From contig OX465283.1 in NCBI GenBank assembly GCA_949987705.1, positions 48,646,953-48,710,952 of the forward strand: a stretch of DNA of 64,000 nucleotides, read 5' to 3'. This DNA is from Thereva unica. Its lineage: Eukaryota > Arthropoda > Insecta > Diptera > Therevidae. Within the stretch, counting starts at the first letter, position 1. Each line of letters opens with the position of its first letter. A model generated the notes under the pieces. The model saw only the letters and a list, made by a program, of their open reading frames with translations. It did no database searches and was not told the DNA's origin. The translations under genes were made by a program, and so were the position numbers. Of the stretch, positions 45,066-56,175 are shown piece by piece.

Positions 45066-45203
45066 CACCACCCTCCCCCCCCCACCCCCCCACCCCCGTC
45101 ACTTAATTTCGTTTTAAGTTTCATTTCATATGTCCTTGTCGTGAACATTGGATTCTGAGAATTGGACGAAATCTTCGTGAGGGGGACGGTGGTGAATTCG
45201 GTA
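45057..45203. repeat. Inverted repeat bounding a C-rich tract
   Basis: ACCGAATTCACCACCCTCCC (about 45058) is the inverse of GGGGGACGGTGGTGAATTCG (about 45182) with one mismatch in 22 bp. About 100 bp lies between, starting with a long run of C. It could be a small hairpin element or part of a broken hAT end. No TSD was recognised. Confidence 0.6.
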
Positions 45204-48200
45204 CTAAAATAATTTCTTCGAAAATATTGCAACAATTTTTAACAAATTGTTTGAATTGTTTGTTTGTAATTTGAAAATTCCTTTATGAAATCAGTAAAAA
45301 ACTTTTGTCGATTACAACGCCATCTATCATGTTTCAACAAAAAAATGTCTCAGACAAAACCTTCCTATTTTTCTCTGCAGAGTCCCAATCTGCAATAAAA
45401 TTGGGGGGTTCAATTAAAATTTTCAAAATTACCCCCACCATCCAAAGAGCGAGTTAATTTCTATATGGTCGGATAGAGTTTCTAAAAATATTGAACACGT
45501 CTTTTCGGATTTTTTATTTTAATCGCAAATTCCGAGATATTTGGGTGGTACGAGTGGTTTGGGACACCTTGCATACAAAATTAGATGTATTGTAATAGCA
45601 TAATGGCGCGAGTATGCAATGGGCGCCATTTATGCGAGGTCTTGCCCCCTCAGCCAGAAGCCCGGAAAAGCCTGACCAAGAGCGCAATCCCAAACATAAA
45701 ACAAATCGGAACTCGTATCCTCCCCAACCGCCGATCCTACTGTTAGGGGGATATGCTGCCGGCCACACGGAGTTCACTAGCTCGCCGGGTGGGGTCGTGG
45801 AGTGTTTGGCCGGGCCTGTACGAATTATGGTTCACCACTTACCTGTGACGATGAAAATTCATCTTCAGTTCCAATCCTCCTCCCGGTATCGCCTGAGCCG
45901 TGTCATTGTAGTCCGTTCCCTTGCCAGTTGATAGTATGGATAACCATCACCTGACAAGGAAATACACCACCTAAGAACCCTGAGAAGAGATAAAATCATC
46001 CGCCCCAACCATTCCCAAAAAAAATCTAACACATTGAATTAATCATTATAAATATTTAATTTCCCTGTTTATTACAGGTACAAACAACAGCACAAGAATA
46101 CAAAGAGTTAAGAACAATATCAATCTTCAATAGCCATGAGCTAGGATCATTGTCCGATACAACAATTTCACATTCTCAAATTCAAGAAGCAGTAATCTAC
46201 AATTACCTATATCTAGATAACTCTGTTCGATGAAAAATTTTTAAAAAACGCGTCGCATTGGTAACAGTACGTCGTGTTTGTACCTACATCAACTGTTATA
46301 CTTGTGTATATGCTTATTATAAATATCAATTAATTAGAGAAATCCAAATCTAAAGCAAAAAAAAGTTCAACAAAAAGTTTTAATGAGTGGAAGATATTAA
46401 TAGAAATAATGGTAGGTATACTTAAATGCAAATATAAAAGTAATTTGATTTTAATAATATAGTAAAAAAAACTGTAACCTTTATGTAAATAAAGTATAAT
46501 AAATTCTGTTTAATTTTTTTTCTCTATCTGTGTAGGTATTGCCTTATTTATGCCAACTTAAATATGGGAAAATGAAACCACAATTTTCATCATTATTAGG
46601 AATAAAGCTTAGGACGGTTACTCAAAAGCATAATGTGTGAATTGGAAAAAAATTAAATCAGCAATTAGTAACACACCAGTTACAGATATCCCGATCAAAA
46701 ATAATCCTCTTAGAACGTTCTTAGCCAACAGTTGTCATCAATATTGAACGGTTGAAAAGTTTTCTTCTTGTTACTTGAAAATGAATTATGCCTTCCAGGA
46801 GGCTATGCCAAGGAGGGAAAAGTCCGACAAAACGGAGGCAAAACGCGTATCATCACCTTATTAACAAATAACGACAGCTTCTTATAAATTGTTCTCGTAC
46901 ATACCACAGTTTTCGAGCCCCAAAAGGCTTATACAATAAATATAGGTATAAGTTGGATGACCACCCTCCACAAAATGACGGAGTTGGTACTCCCACAGGT
47001 TCTGGTCAGGTCCTCGGGTCGCCTTTATCCATGTTCACTAATCTACACCGCCTGTTACCTTCTTTTTCCAGCAGGAACCGTCGAGCTATTGTCCCACCAA
47101 CTGGCACCACCGCTTCCTTCTTCTTCTCACGTAGGTGTTTTCTAACTTCTTCGATGGGTCTGATACCCTCATATACTTCTCTTCGGTACAGCCACCAAAA
47201 CTAAGTTTTCTAAATTTGCACTTCCTTCTGTTAATACCACTTCCTTGATAAGGTACTCAATATTTCTTCACTTTAAATATATCAGTAAAAGATTCCTTCG
47301 ACTTTTTTTTACATTTTTATCGCCATTACAAATAAAACGTCAATTTTTTCTTCACTCGCCTATCGACCCCTTAAAAACTGACTGACCCTCAAAATTTTCC
47401 TCTTTCCATTTTTGTTTTCTTTTCTACGCCTACTTTTTTGTTCCGAACAACTTCTAGATTTCACTCCCGACAGTGATTTTGAGTCAAGTAGTTATTGAGG
47501 GATTCCGTGCAAAAACTGACCGTTACAGTATGTATGTATGTTTGTATGCATGTTCTCCAATCAACCGATCGCCGCAAAAATTTAACCCATTGCCATTACT
47601 TACATCAAGGTCATTGGTATATACTTTCCAAAACCACTCCTAGATGGCACTGTCATACTTTCTAGGATGGTGAAAATTTGTATAAAGAGGTTTGTGGAGT
47701 ACGAGAGAGCATTGGTGATGTTGATAACGTTCGCAAATCACCCCTAGATTGCGCTGCTTCTATTTTGCTGAGACTTGGTATTTAGCGGTTTTTTGGGTAC
47801 GAAAAAGTGATTAGTCCCATTCGCAACGTTAGGTAGCATCTCACAAGTTCCTTTCGATGTTTAATGAGTTAGATTTATTGCGAGAGTAACAATTCGATAT
47901 TGACGACCTCCGTACATTTGCCGCAGTAAAAAAACATTTTTGGTTGCAGTACAACCAACGGCCTAAGACAAAATTACTACTGCAGTGACAAATGGTAGAT
48001 GCACTTAGCCAAATATAAGACTTCTGACATATAAAATTGAATTTGAGTAGACCTGTAAAACAGTTTTTTTTACTTTTGTAGACATAATTGATTTTGTTCG
48101 CCAGCTCCTCAAGTAAAGGGTATTTTAATATTTTAATTGGTTTCAATTTTTGTGTTTTTATTTTTGAGATATACGGCAAAATTAACCTAACCAATAAAAA

Positions 48201-48213
48201 AAGTTCACTGTAT
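45204..48213. other. Long region without recognised genes
   Basis: A GC-richer patch at 45600-45950 carries a 105-codon plus frame of unknown nature. On the minus strand, 47212-47025 is open for about 60 codons with a charged, protein-like composition (see findings). A GTATGTATGTATG microsatellite lies at 47527-47545. No RNA genes or TIRs were recognised. Confidence 0.45.
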
Positions 48214-49010
48214 AATCCTTCCAGTGGCGTAGATAGGGGGGGGATCAAGGGGATCAATCCCCCCCCTTGGACTTACGAAAATAAAGATCTTCGTATCTAA
48301 GTATTTAAGTATATGTACATGAAATTTTTAAAGCACCAGCACCTCTTTTGATTCTATGTATCATCTAGATCCGTTTTTGTGACGGCTGTGCATTTGAGTA
48401 TTGCTAATTTCCGCGCTTCGAGAAGGCCGACCAATCAGGAACCACGAAAAGGAAATCAGGAACCGCAAAAAGGCTCCCTATAATTGTGGACACATTAAGC
48501 ACATGTAAAGTAAATACAATGAGCCAACAGAGACACCTCGGTTCCTAAATACTCAAAATATTAACATTATAGTTAATCAAGAAATATAATCGTGTTCCTA
48601 ACTTTGGGTGAAATAACTATTAGGTTTGAGCATATTATGTAGAGTATCAACATATGAACTTCCTAAAAAATGATGTAGTAATGATGACCACGCGCTCCCT
48701 CGGCACAATGTATTTTTTGTCACCGTCAAAGAAGGAGCAGGGGGCGGCCTACAAAGCGCTGCCACCCAAGCAAGTTTAAAATGTATTAATCCAACGAACA
48801 ATATGTACTAAATCCATTAAAACAGTAGTAGATACTAAAAATATAAGTATCCCTTGATATGATACTTTTTCATCGAATTAAATCGAATAAGAAATGTACT
48901 TAAATCAAATAGTACCGAGTAAAAAGTTGTAGCTTAAAAATCGTAGCAGAAATAGTACAATTGTAGTAGGGTTGCAACGGTGCACAATCGGTGGAGCAAA
49001 TCATAGGGTG

Positions 49011-49187
49011 GTTCCACACGAGCGTACACCCGACACGACAAGAGTCGGCTGCAAATATGGTTTATGGCAAATAAAGTAAGAGTGGGCGATGGAAATTGTG
49101 TCCATTCCATCGTCCTCTCTCACGCTCCGCTCCATAAACCATCTTTGCAGCCGATACTTGTCGTGCCGTATGTGCGCTGGTTTGGAA
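49011..49187. mobile_element. Foldback MITE, copy 1, about 177 bp
   Basis: The arms TTCCACACGAGCGTACACCC..AAGAGTCGGCTGCAAATATGG and CATCTTTGCAGCCGATACTT..GTATGTGCGCTGGTTTGGAA are inverse to each other with mismatches, around a short centre near ATTGTGTCCATTCCATCG. A second copy of the same family is at 57661-57833. Inserted inside the hAT. Confidence 0.85.
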
Positions 49188-50235
49188 CAAAGTCTAGTAA
49201 TAACAAGTCTTTCATCTTCATACAAAAATTTCCGACCGTTGATTGTGTGCGTGCATATATGAACATCACTGCGTCACTGCTGAGCCAGCGAGCAATAATA
49301 ACAAGAGTGATTAGGTGGAGCTCAAGGACAAGTAAAAGAGTTAAACATATGAAAGAAGAGATTGGAACTACCATTATTCAAAAAGTCCAAAAAAATATTA
49401 ACAAATGCGCGATAGATATACATTTCATACAAAAAACACAAGAGTATGAATGAAACAGAACATGTTGCTTGCTTCCCCTATTGGAATGTTTACATTCAAA
49501 TGGAAGTCGAATTGGAACAGAGCACATGCAGCCGACTCTAATATGTTTATATGTATGCGTGGGCAAATTCTTGTTGGTACACATTGCGACTCTAAAACTT
49601 GGCTTTGTATTGTACATTAAAAACGCGGGAGTTTTGCAATTCTTCCAGTGTTGAGCTAAATATTGGCTAAATTGGAAAATTGGCACTTCCCCTTCATTTT
49701 TTATCTTTCTTTCACACACGTTGCGTGTAGTGTGAAAGCAATTCTGCCTCCTTTTATCATAGATATTACATCTTTGATATTTTGACTTTTTCACTCCTAC
49801 TGAAATTTTTATCAGCTGATCTCAAGGGCATTGAAACATTTTTGAAAATTTGTTCTAGCTCATCACTCTTATTATTATTGCTCGCTGGCTGAGCAAAACT
49901 CAACGCATACTTCGTGAACTCGGCCAGACAAAGCCAGATTCTCTCTCTTCGATCAAGTATGCAGACCAGAAAAGGAAAGACAATTGAATCAGCTGTCAAA
50001 ATTGAAGTCATCAAAACAAACGAGCAAATATGCACCAATACATCCCCATATAAACTCATAAAATTTTCCGACTTATGGTTGTATTCCAGCGCGTATAAAA
50101 ATGTTGCATTCTCTCTCTGATAGCCTGACATCGTCATTTGAAAAACTTGTGCATGCAGCTGTTCGCCTTTCACTCATTAACCATATGAAGATGAAAGACT
50201 TGTTAATTTCTAGACTTTGGTTTGGAATGCCTGAA
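49188..50235. repeat. Inverted-repeat block inside the hAT, about 1.05 kb
   Basis: AAGTCTAGTAATAACAAGTC at about 49190 is the inverse of the stretch at 50197-50216, the match extending over about 40 bp with TTTCATCTTCAT. A second, inner inverted pair is GAGCCAGCGAGCAATAATAA (about 49283) with 49862-49890, about 30 bp. Between them lies a 135-codon minus-strand frame (50173-49766) without a recognised domain. It may be a further nested element. Confidence 0.7.
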
Positions 50236-50796
50236 TCAGGCAAAGTGAGCACAGCGAAGGAGTGTGTCCGTCTACGATTTGCCGAAGTCATAAATGAATT
50301 GTCAAAAAAAACCCGAAAGTTAGATTTTTTGCTCTAATTTTTCCAAGAATATTTTCTATGATGTGAATATATACATACATATGATTTAATTCAATTTTTT
50401 ACTAATTTTTTCCAATTTATTTAAATTTTTTACAATTTAATTTAATTAGTTACTTGCACATGTTGATGGTGGGCGACCTTTCGGTTGGACCATCAATTTT
50501 TTACGACAAACTTTTTTGAGTTCTTTATAACGGTATCTCTTAATTTATCTAACAAATATTTACTAATAGTATTTTTGCAATCACCAAACCCGACATCTTT
50601 AACGCCTATGCGTTTCACTAGAAACCACTATCGAGAATTTTCGCAATTAGAAAAGTTAGGCGTCAGAAGGAAGCTACTCACGAAATTTCAGCTTATCAAA
50701 AACAGAACTTCGGAAGAAAAATTTATTTATTTTTAATTTTATACTAAGTCATATCCCCCCCCATGGCTGAAAGCTATCTACGCCACTGAATCCTAC

Positions 50797-51627
50797 AATC
50801 GTGCCACGAAAGAAAAACTCGATTGATAGATTAACGGGGCAAGTGAGACAAATGGCAGCTACAACTTTAGTCTGTACAAAAATTTTGACCCGATAAACCC
50901 TTTGAAAGTTATTGAAGGTCATAGTTTTCGAAAATCACTTTTTGGCAAAATTTCCCCTGAAAACTCAAACCTTTTTTTTGATCAATCAATATAAAATGAT
51001 ATTGCCTACAAAAAGTCTTGCTGTAATTTTTTCGAAAACTTAACCCTTTCAAGGTTATAGTTACATGGAGAACTCGGGAAAAACGCGATATTTCCGGCGG
51101 CCATGTTTTTTTTTTTTTTTTTTTGGATTCCGAAATTGTTTTCTTAGAAAGTCACAAGGAATTTTGTCTCCTTAAAATGCTAATTTCCCCGGACCAATAC
51201 ACCATTTTCAGCTATCATTGCATGCAAACCTGCCACGGCACAGATTTGGGGTTTTCTTTGTCAACAAATGCCACAAAAAATTGTTTATCGAAAAGTGCAA
51301 TTTCATTCGCTGTTTCACACTAATTTGACTGGACTATAAATATTTAAACTAGGTTCCGCCTAAATTTACTAACTTCCAATAAAATTGCTTTTAGTAAATA
51401 GTTTTAATATTTGTGGCAAAATTTCACATGAGAAGTCTGAAGTATGTCAGGTTGGTATTATCAAGCCCAGACAGGTAAGCTCCAATTTCACAGGATTGCA
51501 GAAAATCTAAGTTGCCCATCACCCCTCCGCACTTACATAAAACGATTCCTCCTCAAAAACTGCGCATTTATAATTCGCAAAATTTTCACTTTAATCGTGA
51601 GTCGACGATTTCATACGTCCCCGATTA
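50797..51627. other. Spacer between the hAT and the Helitron
   Basis: No gene recognised. A T20 tract lies at about 51105-51124. Confidence 0.55.
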
Positions 51628-51658
51628 TCCTTACTAATATTATAAATGCGAAAGTAAC

Positions 51659-51715
<57 letters not shown>

Positions 51716-51716
51716 A
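51659..51716. repeat. TCTG tetranucleotide microsatellite, about 14 units
   Basis: An uninterrupted run of TCTG lies 30 bp inside the Helitron 5' end. Related insect Helitrons carry a similar run at this position, so it is part of the element's end. Length polymorphism is expected. Confidence 0.95.
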
Positions 51717-51929
51717 TGTTACGCTTTCACGCCTAAACCGCTGGACCGATTTTGATGAAATTTGCAACAGACATAGTTTAGACCATGTAGACGGACATAG
51801 GCTATTTTTTTTGGAGAAAAAAGGGTTGAAGGGGGTGAAATGGGGTTCAATAAGTTGTAAGGGGATTTTTTTTCTTTACTTTTTTTCTATTGTATAAAAA
51901 GTAACTGACTAAAAGACAACGCACAACCT

Positions 51930-54137
51930 AAACCGCTAGAGCTAAAGGGCTGAAATTTTTGACAGTGCATCCCTAGCGATTTTTCGAAATTCATCCCCTA
52001 AGGGGGTGAAATGGGTTTTTTCCAAACCGCTAAAGCTATAAGGCTGAAATTTTGACAGTACATCCCTATAATGATGTGGACATCCACTAAGAAGCGATTT
52101 TTCGGAATTCATCCCCTAAAGGGGTGAAAAGGGGTTTTTCCAAACCGCTATAGCTATAGGGCTGAAATTTTGACAGTGCATCCCTATAATGGCGTGGACA
52201 TCCAGTATAAAGCGATTTTTCGAAATTCATCTCCTAAGGGGTTGAAATGGGGTTTTTCCAAACCGCTATAGATATAGGGCTGAAATTTTGACAGTGCATC
52301 CCTATAATGGCGTGGACATCCACTATAAAGCGGTTTTTTCGAAATTCATCCCCTAAGGGGTTGAAATTGGGTTTTTCCAAACCGCTATAGATACAGGGCT
52401 GAAATTTTGACAGTGCATCCCTATAATGGCGTGAACATCCACTATAGAGCGACTTTTCGAAATTAATCCCCTAAGGGGGTGAAATTGGGTTTACCCAAAC
52501 CGCTAAAGCTATAGGGCTGTAATTTTGAAAGTGCATCCCTATAATGGCGTGGTCTTCCACTATTAAAGCGATTTTTCGAAATTCATCCCCTAAGGGAGTG
52601 AAATGGGGTTTACCCAAACCGCTGGAGCTATAGGGCTGAAATTTTGACAGTGCATCCCTATAATGATGTGGACATCCACTAAGAAGCGATTTTTCGGAAT
52701 TCATCCCCTAAGGGGGTGAAATGGGGTTTTTCCAAACCGCTAAATTTATAGGGCTGAAATTTTGACAGTGCATCCCTATAATGGCGTGGACATCCACTAA
52801 GAAGTGATTTTTCGAAATTCATCCCCTAAGGGGGTGAAATGGGGTTTTTCCAAACCGCTATAGATATAGGGCTGAAATTTTGACAGTGCATCCCTATAGT
52901 GATGTGGACATCCACTAAGAAGCGATTTTTCGGAATTCATCTCCTAAGGGGGTGAAATGGGGTTTTCCAAACCGCTATAGATATAGGGCTGAAATTTTGA
53001 CAGTACATCCCTATAATGGCGTGGTCTTCCACTATAAAGCGATTTTTCGAAATTCATCCCCTAAGGGGGTGAAATGGGGTTTTTCCAAACCGCTATAGAT
53101 ATAGGGCTGAAATTTTGACAGTGCATCCCTATAATGGCGTGGACATTCACTATAGAGCGACTTTTCGAAATTCATCCCCTAAGGGGGTGAAATAGGGTTT
53201 ACCCAAACCGCTAAAGCTATAGGGCTGTAATTTTGACAGTGCTTCCCTATAATGGCGTGGTCTTCCACTATTAAAGCGATTTTTCGAAATTCATCCCCTA
53301 AGGGAGTGAAATGGGGCTTACCCAAACCGCTGGAGCTATAGGGCTGAAATTTTGACAGTGCATCCCTATAGTGATGTGGACATCCACTAAGAAGCGATTT
53401 TTCGGAATTCATCCCCTAAGGGGGTGAAATGGGGTTTTTCCAAACCGCTAAATTTATAGGGCTGAAATTTCGACAGTGCATCCCTATAATGGCGTGGACA
53501 TCCACTAAGAAGTGATTTTTCGAAATTCATCCCCTAAGGGGGTGAAATGGGGTTTTTCCAAACCGCTATAGATATAGGGCTGAAATTTTGACAGTGCATC
53601 CCTATAGTGATGTGGACATCCACTAAGAAGCGATTTTTCGGAATTCATCCCCTAAGGGGGTGAAATGGGGTTTTTCCAAACCGCTAAATTTATAGGGCTG
53701 AAATTTAACAGTGCATCCCTATAATAGCGTGGACATCCACTAAGAAGCGATTTTTCGAAATTCATCCCCTAAGGGGGTGAAATGGGGTTTTTCCAAACCG
53801 CTATAGATATAGGGCTGAAATTTTGACAGTGCATCCCTATAATGGCGTGGACATCCACTATAGAGCGACTTTTCGAAATTCATCCCCTAAGGGGGTGAAA
53901 TAGGGTTTACCCAAACCGCTGAAGCTATAGGGCGGTAATTTTGACAGTGCATCCCTATAATGGCGTGGACATCCACTTAGGAGCGATTTTTTGAAATTTA
54001 TCCCCTAAGGGGGTTAAATGGGGTTAACCCAAACCGCTGGAGCTGGCTTTAATTTTGACAGTGCATCTCTATAATGACGTGGACATTCACTAAGAAGCAA
54101 TTTTTCGAAATTCATCCCCTAACGCAGTGAAATGGGG
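51930..54137. repeat. Tandem array in the Helitron, about 19 copies of a 118-bp unit
   Basis: The unit runs AAACCGCTATAGATATAGGG, CTGAAATTTTGACAGTGCAT, CCCTATAATGGCGTGGACAT, CCACTATAAAGCGATTTTTC, GAAATTCATCCCCTAAGGGG, GTGAAATGGGGTTTTTCC. The word CATCCCTA or a variant recurs near 51968, 52061 and then every 117-119 bp to 54065. Variants of the unit recur with a spacing of 708 bp, which is six units. The apparent 77-codon minus frames at 52471 and 53179 are this repeat and not genes. Confidence 0.95.
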
Positions 54138-54368
54138 GACATAAACATGCCAATCTCTGCTTCAAAACTTGCAGATTTGTTGAGCAGAGGTGATATACGC
54201 AGCAATTTGTTTACCATATTTATTACAATAAAAAAATGCACTATAATAAACCCTTTTAGGGATAATGACAGCTGACTTTTTTGTTTGTTTTTTTTTTGTA
54301 GGAAAACATTGCACATAATAAACAGTTTTTATTTAAAGGCGTTGCAAGGCACGCGGGTTTTATGCTAG

Positions 54369-55531
54369 TTTACCATAAATCAGTTAGCTGCATTACAAAT
54401 TTCCTTCTAGCATAAAACAATCTTGGACATTCTCCAAAACGCTAGGAAGGGCCTCGTTCCATTGTGATTTCATATTTGCCGACGGTGAATTGATCCTGTT
54501 TCCTTGATAGGAAGTCCTTTATCTTGAGGAGGAAGTTTTTTCAGAGCCTCAGATTAAAATGTTTTATGCATGGCGATGCACTGTCACACATAATTTTACT
54601 ATTTTCACTGAATGCAAACCTAGCTCCAACCATGGTCGGGGGGACGTGAATCGTGTGTTTTTCTGCTGCATTCTTCCTTACATAGGTACTTAAGGATGTG
54701 TGCAAAAGCTAGTCTTACCTAGATGGTCGGTATAAGTGGTGGCAGTTTAGTTCTTCCTTACATTTTTTTTGTTTTTCAAGTGGAACGGTATCTTGAGCCA
54801 GATGTGAGCTACTTTCGTTTCCACTTTAGCTTTTGTATGTGTACACTTTGGAGAGGGTTATGAAAGTATATGACCTTGCCCCAACCCTCCAATGGTTTGT
54901 TAAGCAAAAATTTCTGGGGTTTTGTTGCACTTTGTTGCAGATCCTGATGCAAATTTTATGGAAATTGTTTGAATGAGTTTGCATACAAGAAAGTAACACG
55001 TCCGCAAATTGTTCATAAGTTATCATTTTAGTAACTTTATTTTGAAGAGCACTTTCAAGCATTTAGGTGGATTTTATGATTTCCTTGATAGCTTCCTTTT
55101 TATTCCTTTTGTTTTCAAGGATTTTAAATGTTGATTTGTGCTAACATTTTAAACATTGTATGTTGTTAAATCCCAGGGCAATGATTTTTACAAGTATGAA
55201 ACCAAAACGAATTAAATATGAATATATTAATGTGCTTCAAAAGAGGATAAAATCCTAAAACTATTTCTGTATCTTCTCCCTGAAATTAATTGGAAAAAAG
55301 TCAGTCAAAGAAGGGAGATTAGTTAGGTTTGGTTTTTTTTCTCGAAAACCGTATATGTATATTTTTCGTAGTAGTTCATTTCCATATATTTTTAACTACA
55401 TACGACATTTTTTGTGAAGTACGAAGCTACTGAGTTTCTAAAACGTCTCCGTAATTTTAAATTGTCGTAGTTGATGTTGACAGCTGTCGTTTTGTACTTG
55501 TATCAAGTCTGCCAGTAGGCTAGTCACTATA
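54369..55531. other. Region with unexplained minus-strand open stretches
   Basis: On the minus strand 55062-54826 is open for 78 codons from an ATG, and 54680-54460 reads VPPTMVGARFAFSENSKIMC and onward with one stop. Composition is protein-like, but no domain was recognised. It may be part of an old transposase or a degraded gene. Confidence 0.35.
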
Positions 55532-55683
55532 CTTAGGCCCCTGTGCTCTAATGGCTGGTTTACACGTATTAAGTAGTTAAGTGTTCAACTAAATTTTAAC
55601 TTAATTTTAAGTGACTTAATTTCAAGTAATCGTTTACACGTATTCAACACTTAATTTTAGTGAAGCTCTTTAGTTCGCTAAAG

Positions 55684-56052
55684 ATGGGCGCCAAAATTTT
55701 AAAAAATAGAGTCATAAAATTTGTTTTAAATGAGATTTTCGACGAAGTAAAAGATGAAATAGCCAGAAAAGAGAGAATACCTAAAAGATTGTGGGTGAGA
55801 AATTGGATAAGCAGGAGAAATGAATACGGCGCTAGTGCAACTTTGTTCCATGAATTAGATGGAGAAGATAAACAAGAGTATTTCTCTGGGCTACGTATGT
55901 CAGAAGAATCCTTTAATTACTCTTGCTGTCTAAAGTTCAACATGAGATACAGAAAAGAGATACTGTAATGCTATGTGCATTAGAACCAAAATTAAAATTG
56001 CATATTGTACTATATTTTCTCGCTACTGGAAATAGTTTTCGCAGTCTATCTC
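55684..56052 (+). pseudogene. Harbinger transposase (HARBI1-like), N-terminal part
   Basis: This is the N-terminal region of the PIF/Harbinger DDE nuclease. From the ATG at 55684 the frame reads MGAKILKNRVIKFVLNEIFD, RIPKRLWVRNWISRRNEYGA, TLFHELDGEDKQEYFSGLRM and SEESFN. A frameshift near 55925 moves the rest to the next frame: LLSKVQHEIQKRDTVMLCAL, EPKLKLHIVLYFLATGNSFR, SLS. W-V-R-x-W-x-x-R-R, F-x-x-x-L-R-M and L-A-T-G-x-S-F-R-S-L are family hallmarks. About 120 of 350-400 residues remain; the DDE core is lost in the deletion at about 56053. An ATG at 55660 in the same frame is less likely. Confidence 0.92.
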
Positions 56053-56175
56053 AAGCCCTTGTTGTTTCGCTTGTTTGTTTCCTTCTTTATTATTATTTCT
56101 TACATTCCACAAACATTCATGCTTTAAATACTCTTCAACGAACTGCATGGTAGTGTCTTCTGACCACTTCGACAT
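56053..56175 (-). pseudogene. Harbinger accessory MADF/Myb-like protein, N-terminal part
   Basis: On the minus strand an ATG (56175-56173) opens MSKWSEDTTMQFVEEYLKHE then CLWNVRNNNKEGNKQAKQQG, about 41 codons, before the frame runs into the antisense of the transposase at the deletion junction. F-V-E-E-Y-L-x-H-E-C-L-W-N-V is the first helix of a MADF/Myb-SANT DNA-binding domain. Known: Harbinger elements usually encode such a protein beside the transposase, and it helps nuclear import and end binding. Here only the first helix survives. The convergent placement fits the intact element layout. Confidence 0.8.

Larger units (their letters stand above)
48222..50788. mobile_element. hAT element, 2567 bp, TSD with one mismatch
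   Basis: CAGTGGCGTAGATAG (48222) and its exact inverse CTATCTACGCCACTG (to 50788) form a 15-bp TIR followed inward by a G or C run on each side. Flanks AATCCTTC (48214-48221) and AATCCTAC (50789-50796) match at 7 of 8. No hAT transposase signature was recognised inside, so it is a non-autonomous element that has captured or been invaded by other repeats (49011-49187 and 49188-50235). Confidence 0.9.
51628..54368 (+). mobile_element. Non-autonomous Helitron, 2741 bp, both canonical ends
   Basis: The 5' end is TCCTTACTAATATTATAAAT, preceded by A (51627). The 3' end is ...TATGCTAG (CTAG 54365-54368), followed by T, so the insertion is A|TC...CTAG|T as Helitrons require. About ten bases before CTAG lies the hairpin GCG(T)TGC-AAG-GCACGC (about 54340-54355), then GGGTTTTATGCTAG. 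A TCTG microsatellite follows the 5' end. The body is a 118-bp tandem array with no Rep or helicase, so it depends on an autonomous partner. Confidence 0.95.

Noticed and set aside
45614..45931. 105-codon plus-strand frame as a host gene
   Set aside because: GC-richer and open, but no domain, no splice context I could support, and a competing minus frame covers the same bases.
52471..53412. Two almost identical 77-codon minus-strand frames
   Set aside because: They are two segments of the 118-bp Helitron array 708 bp apart and not a duplicated gene.
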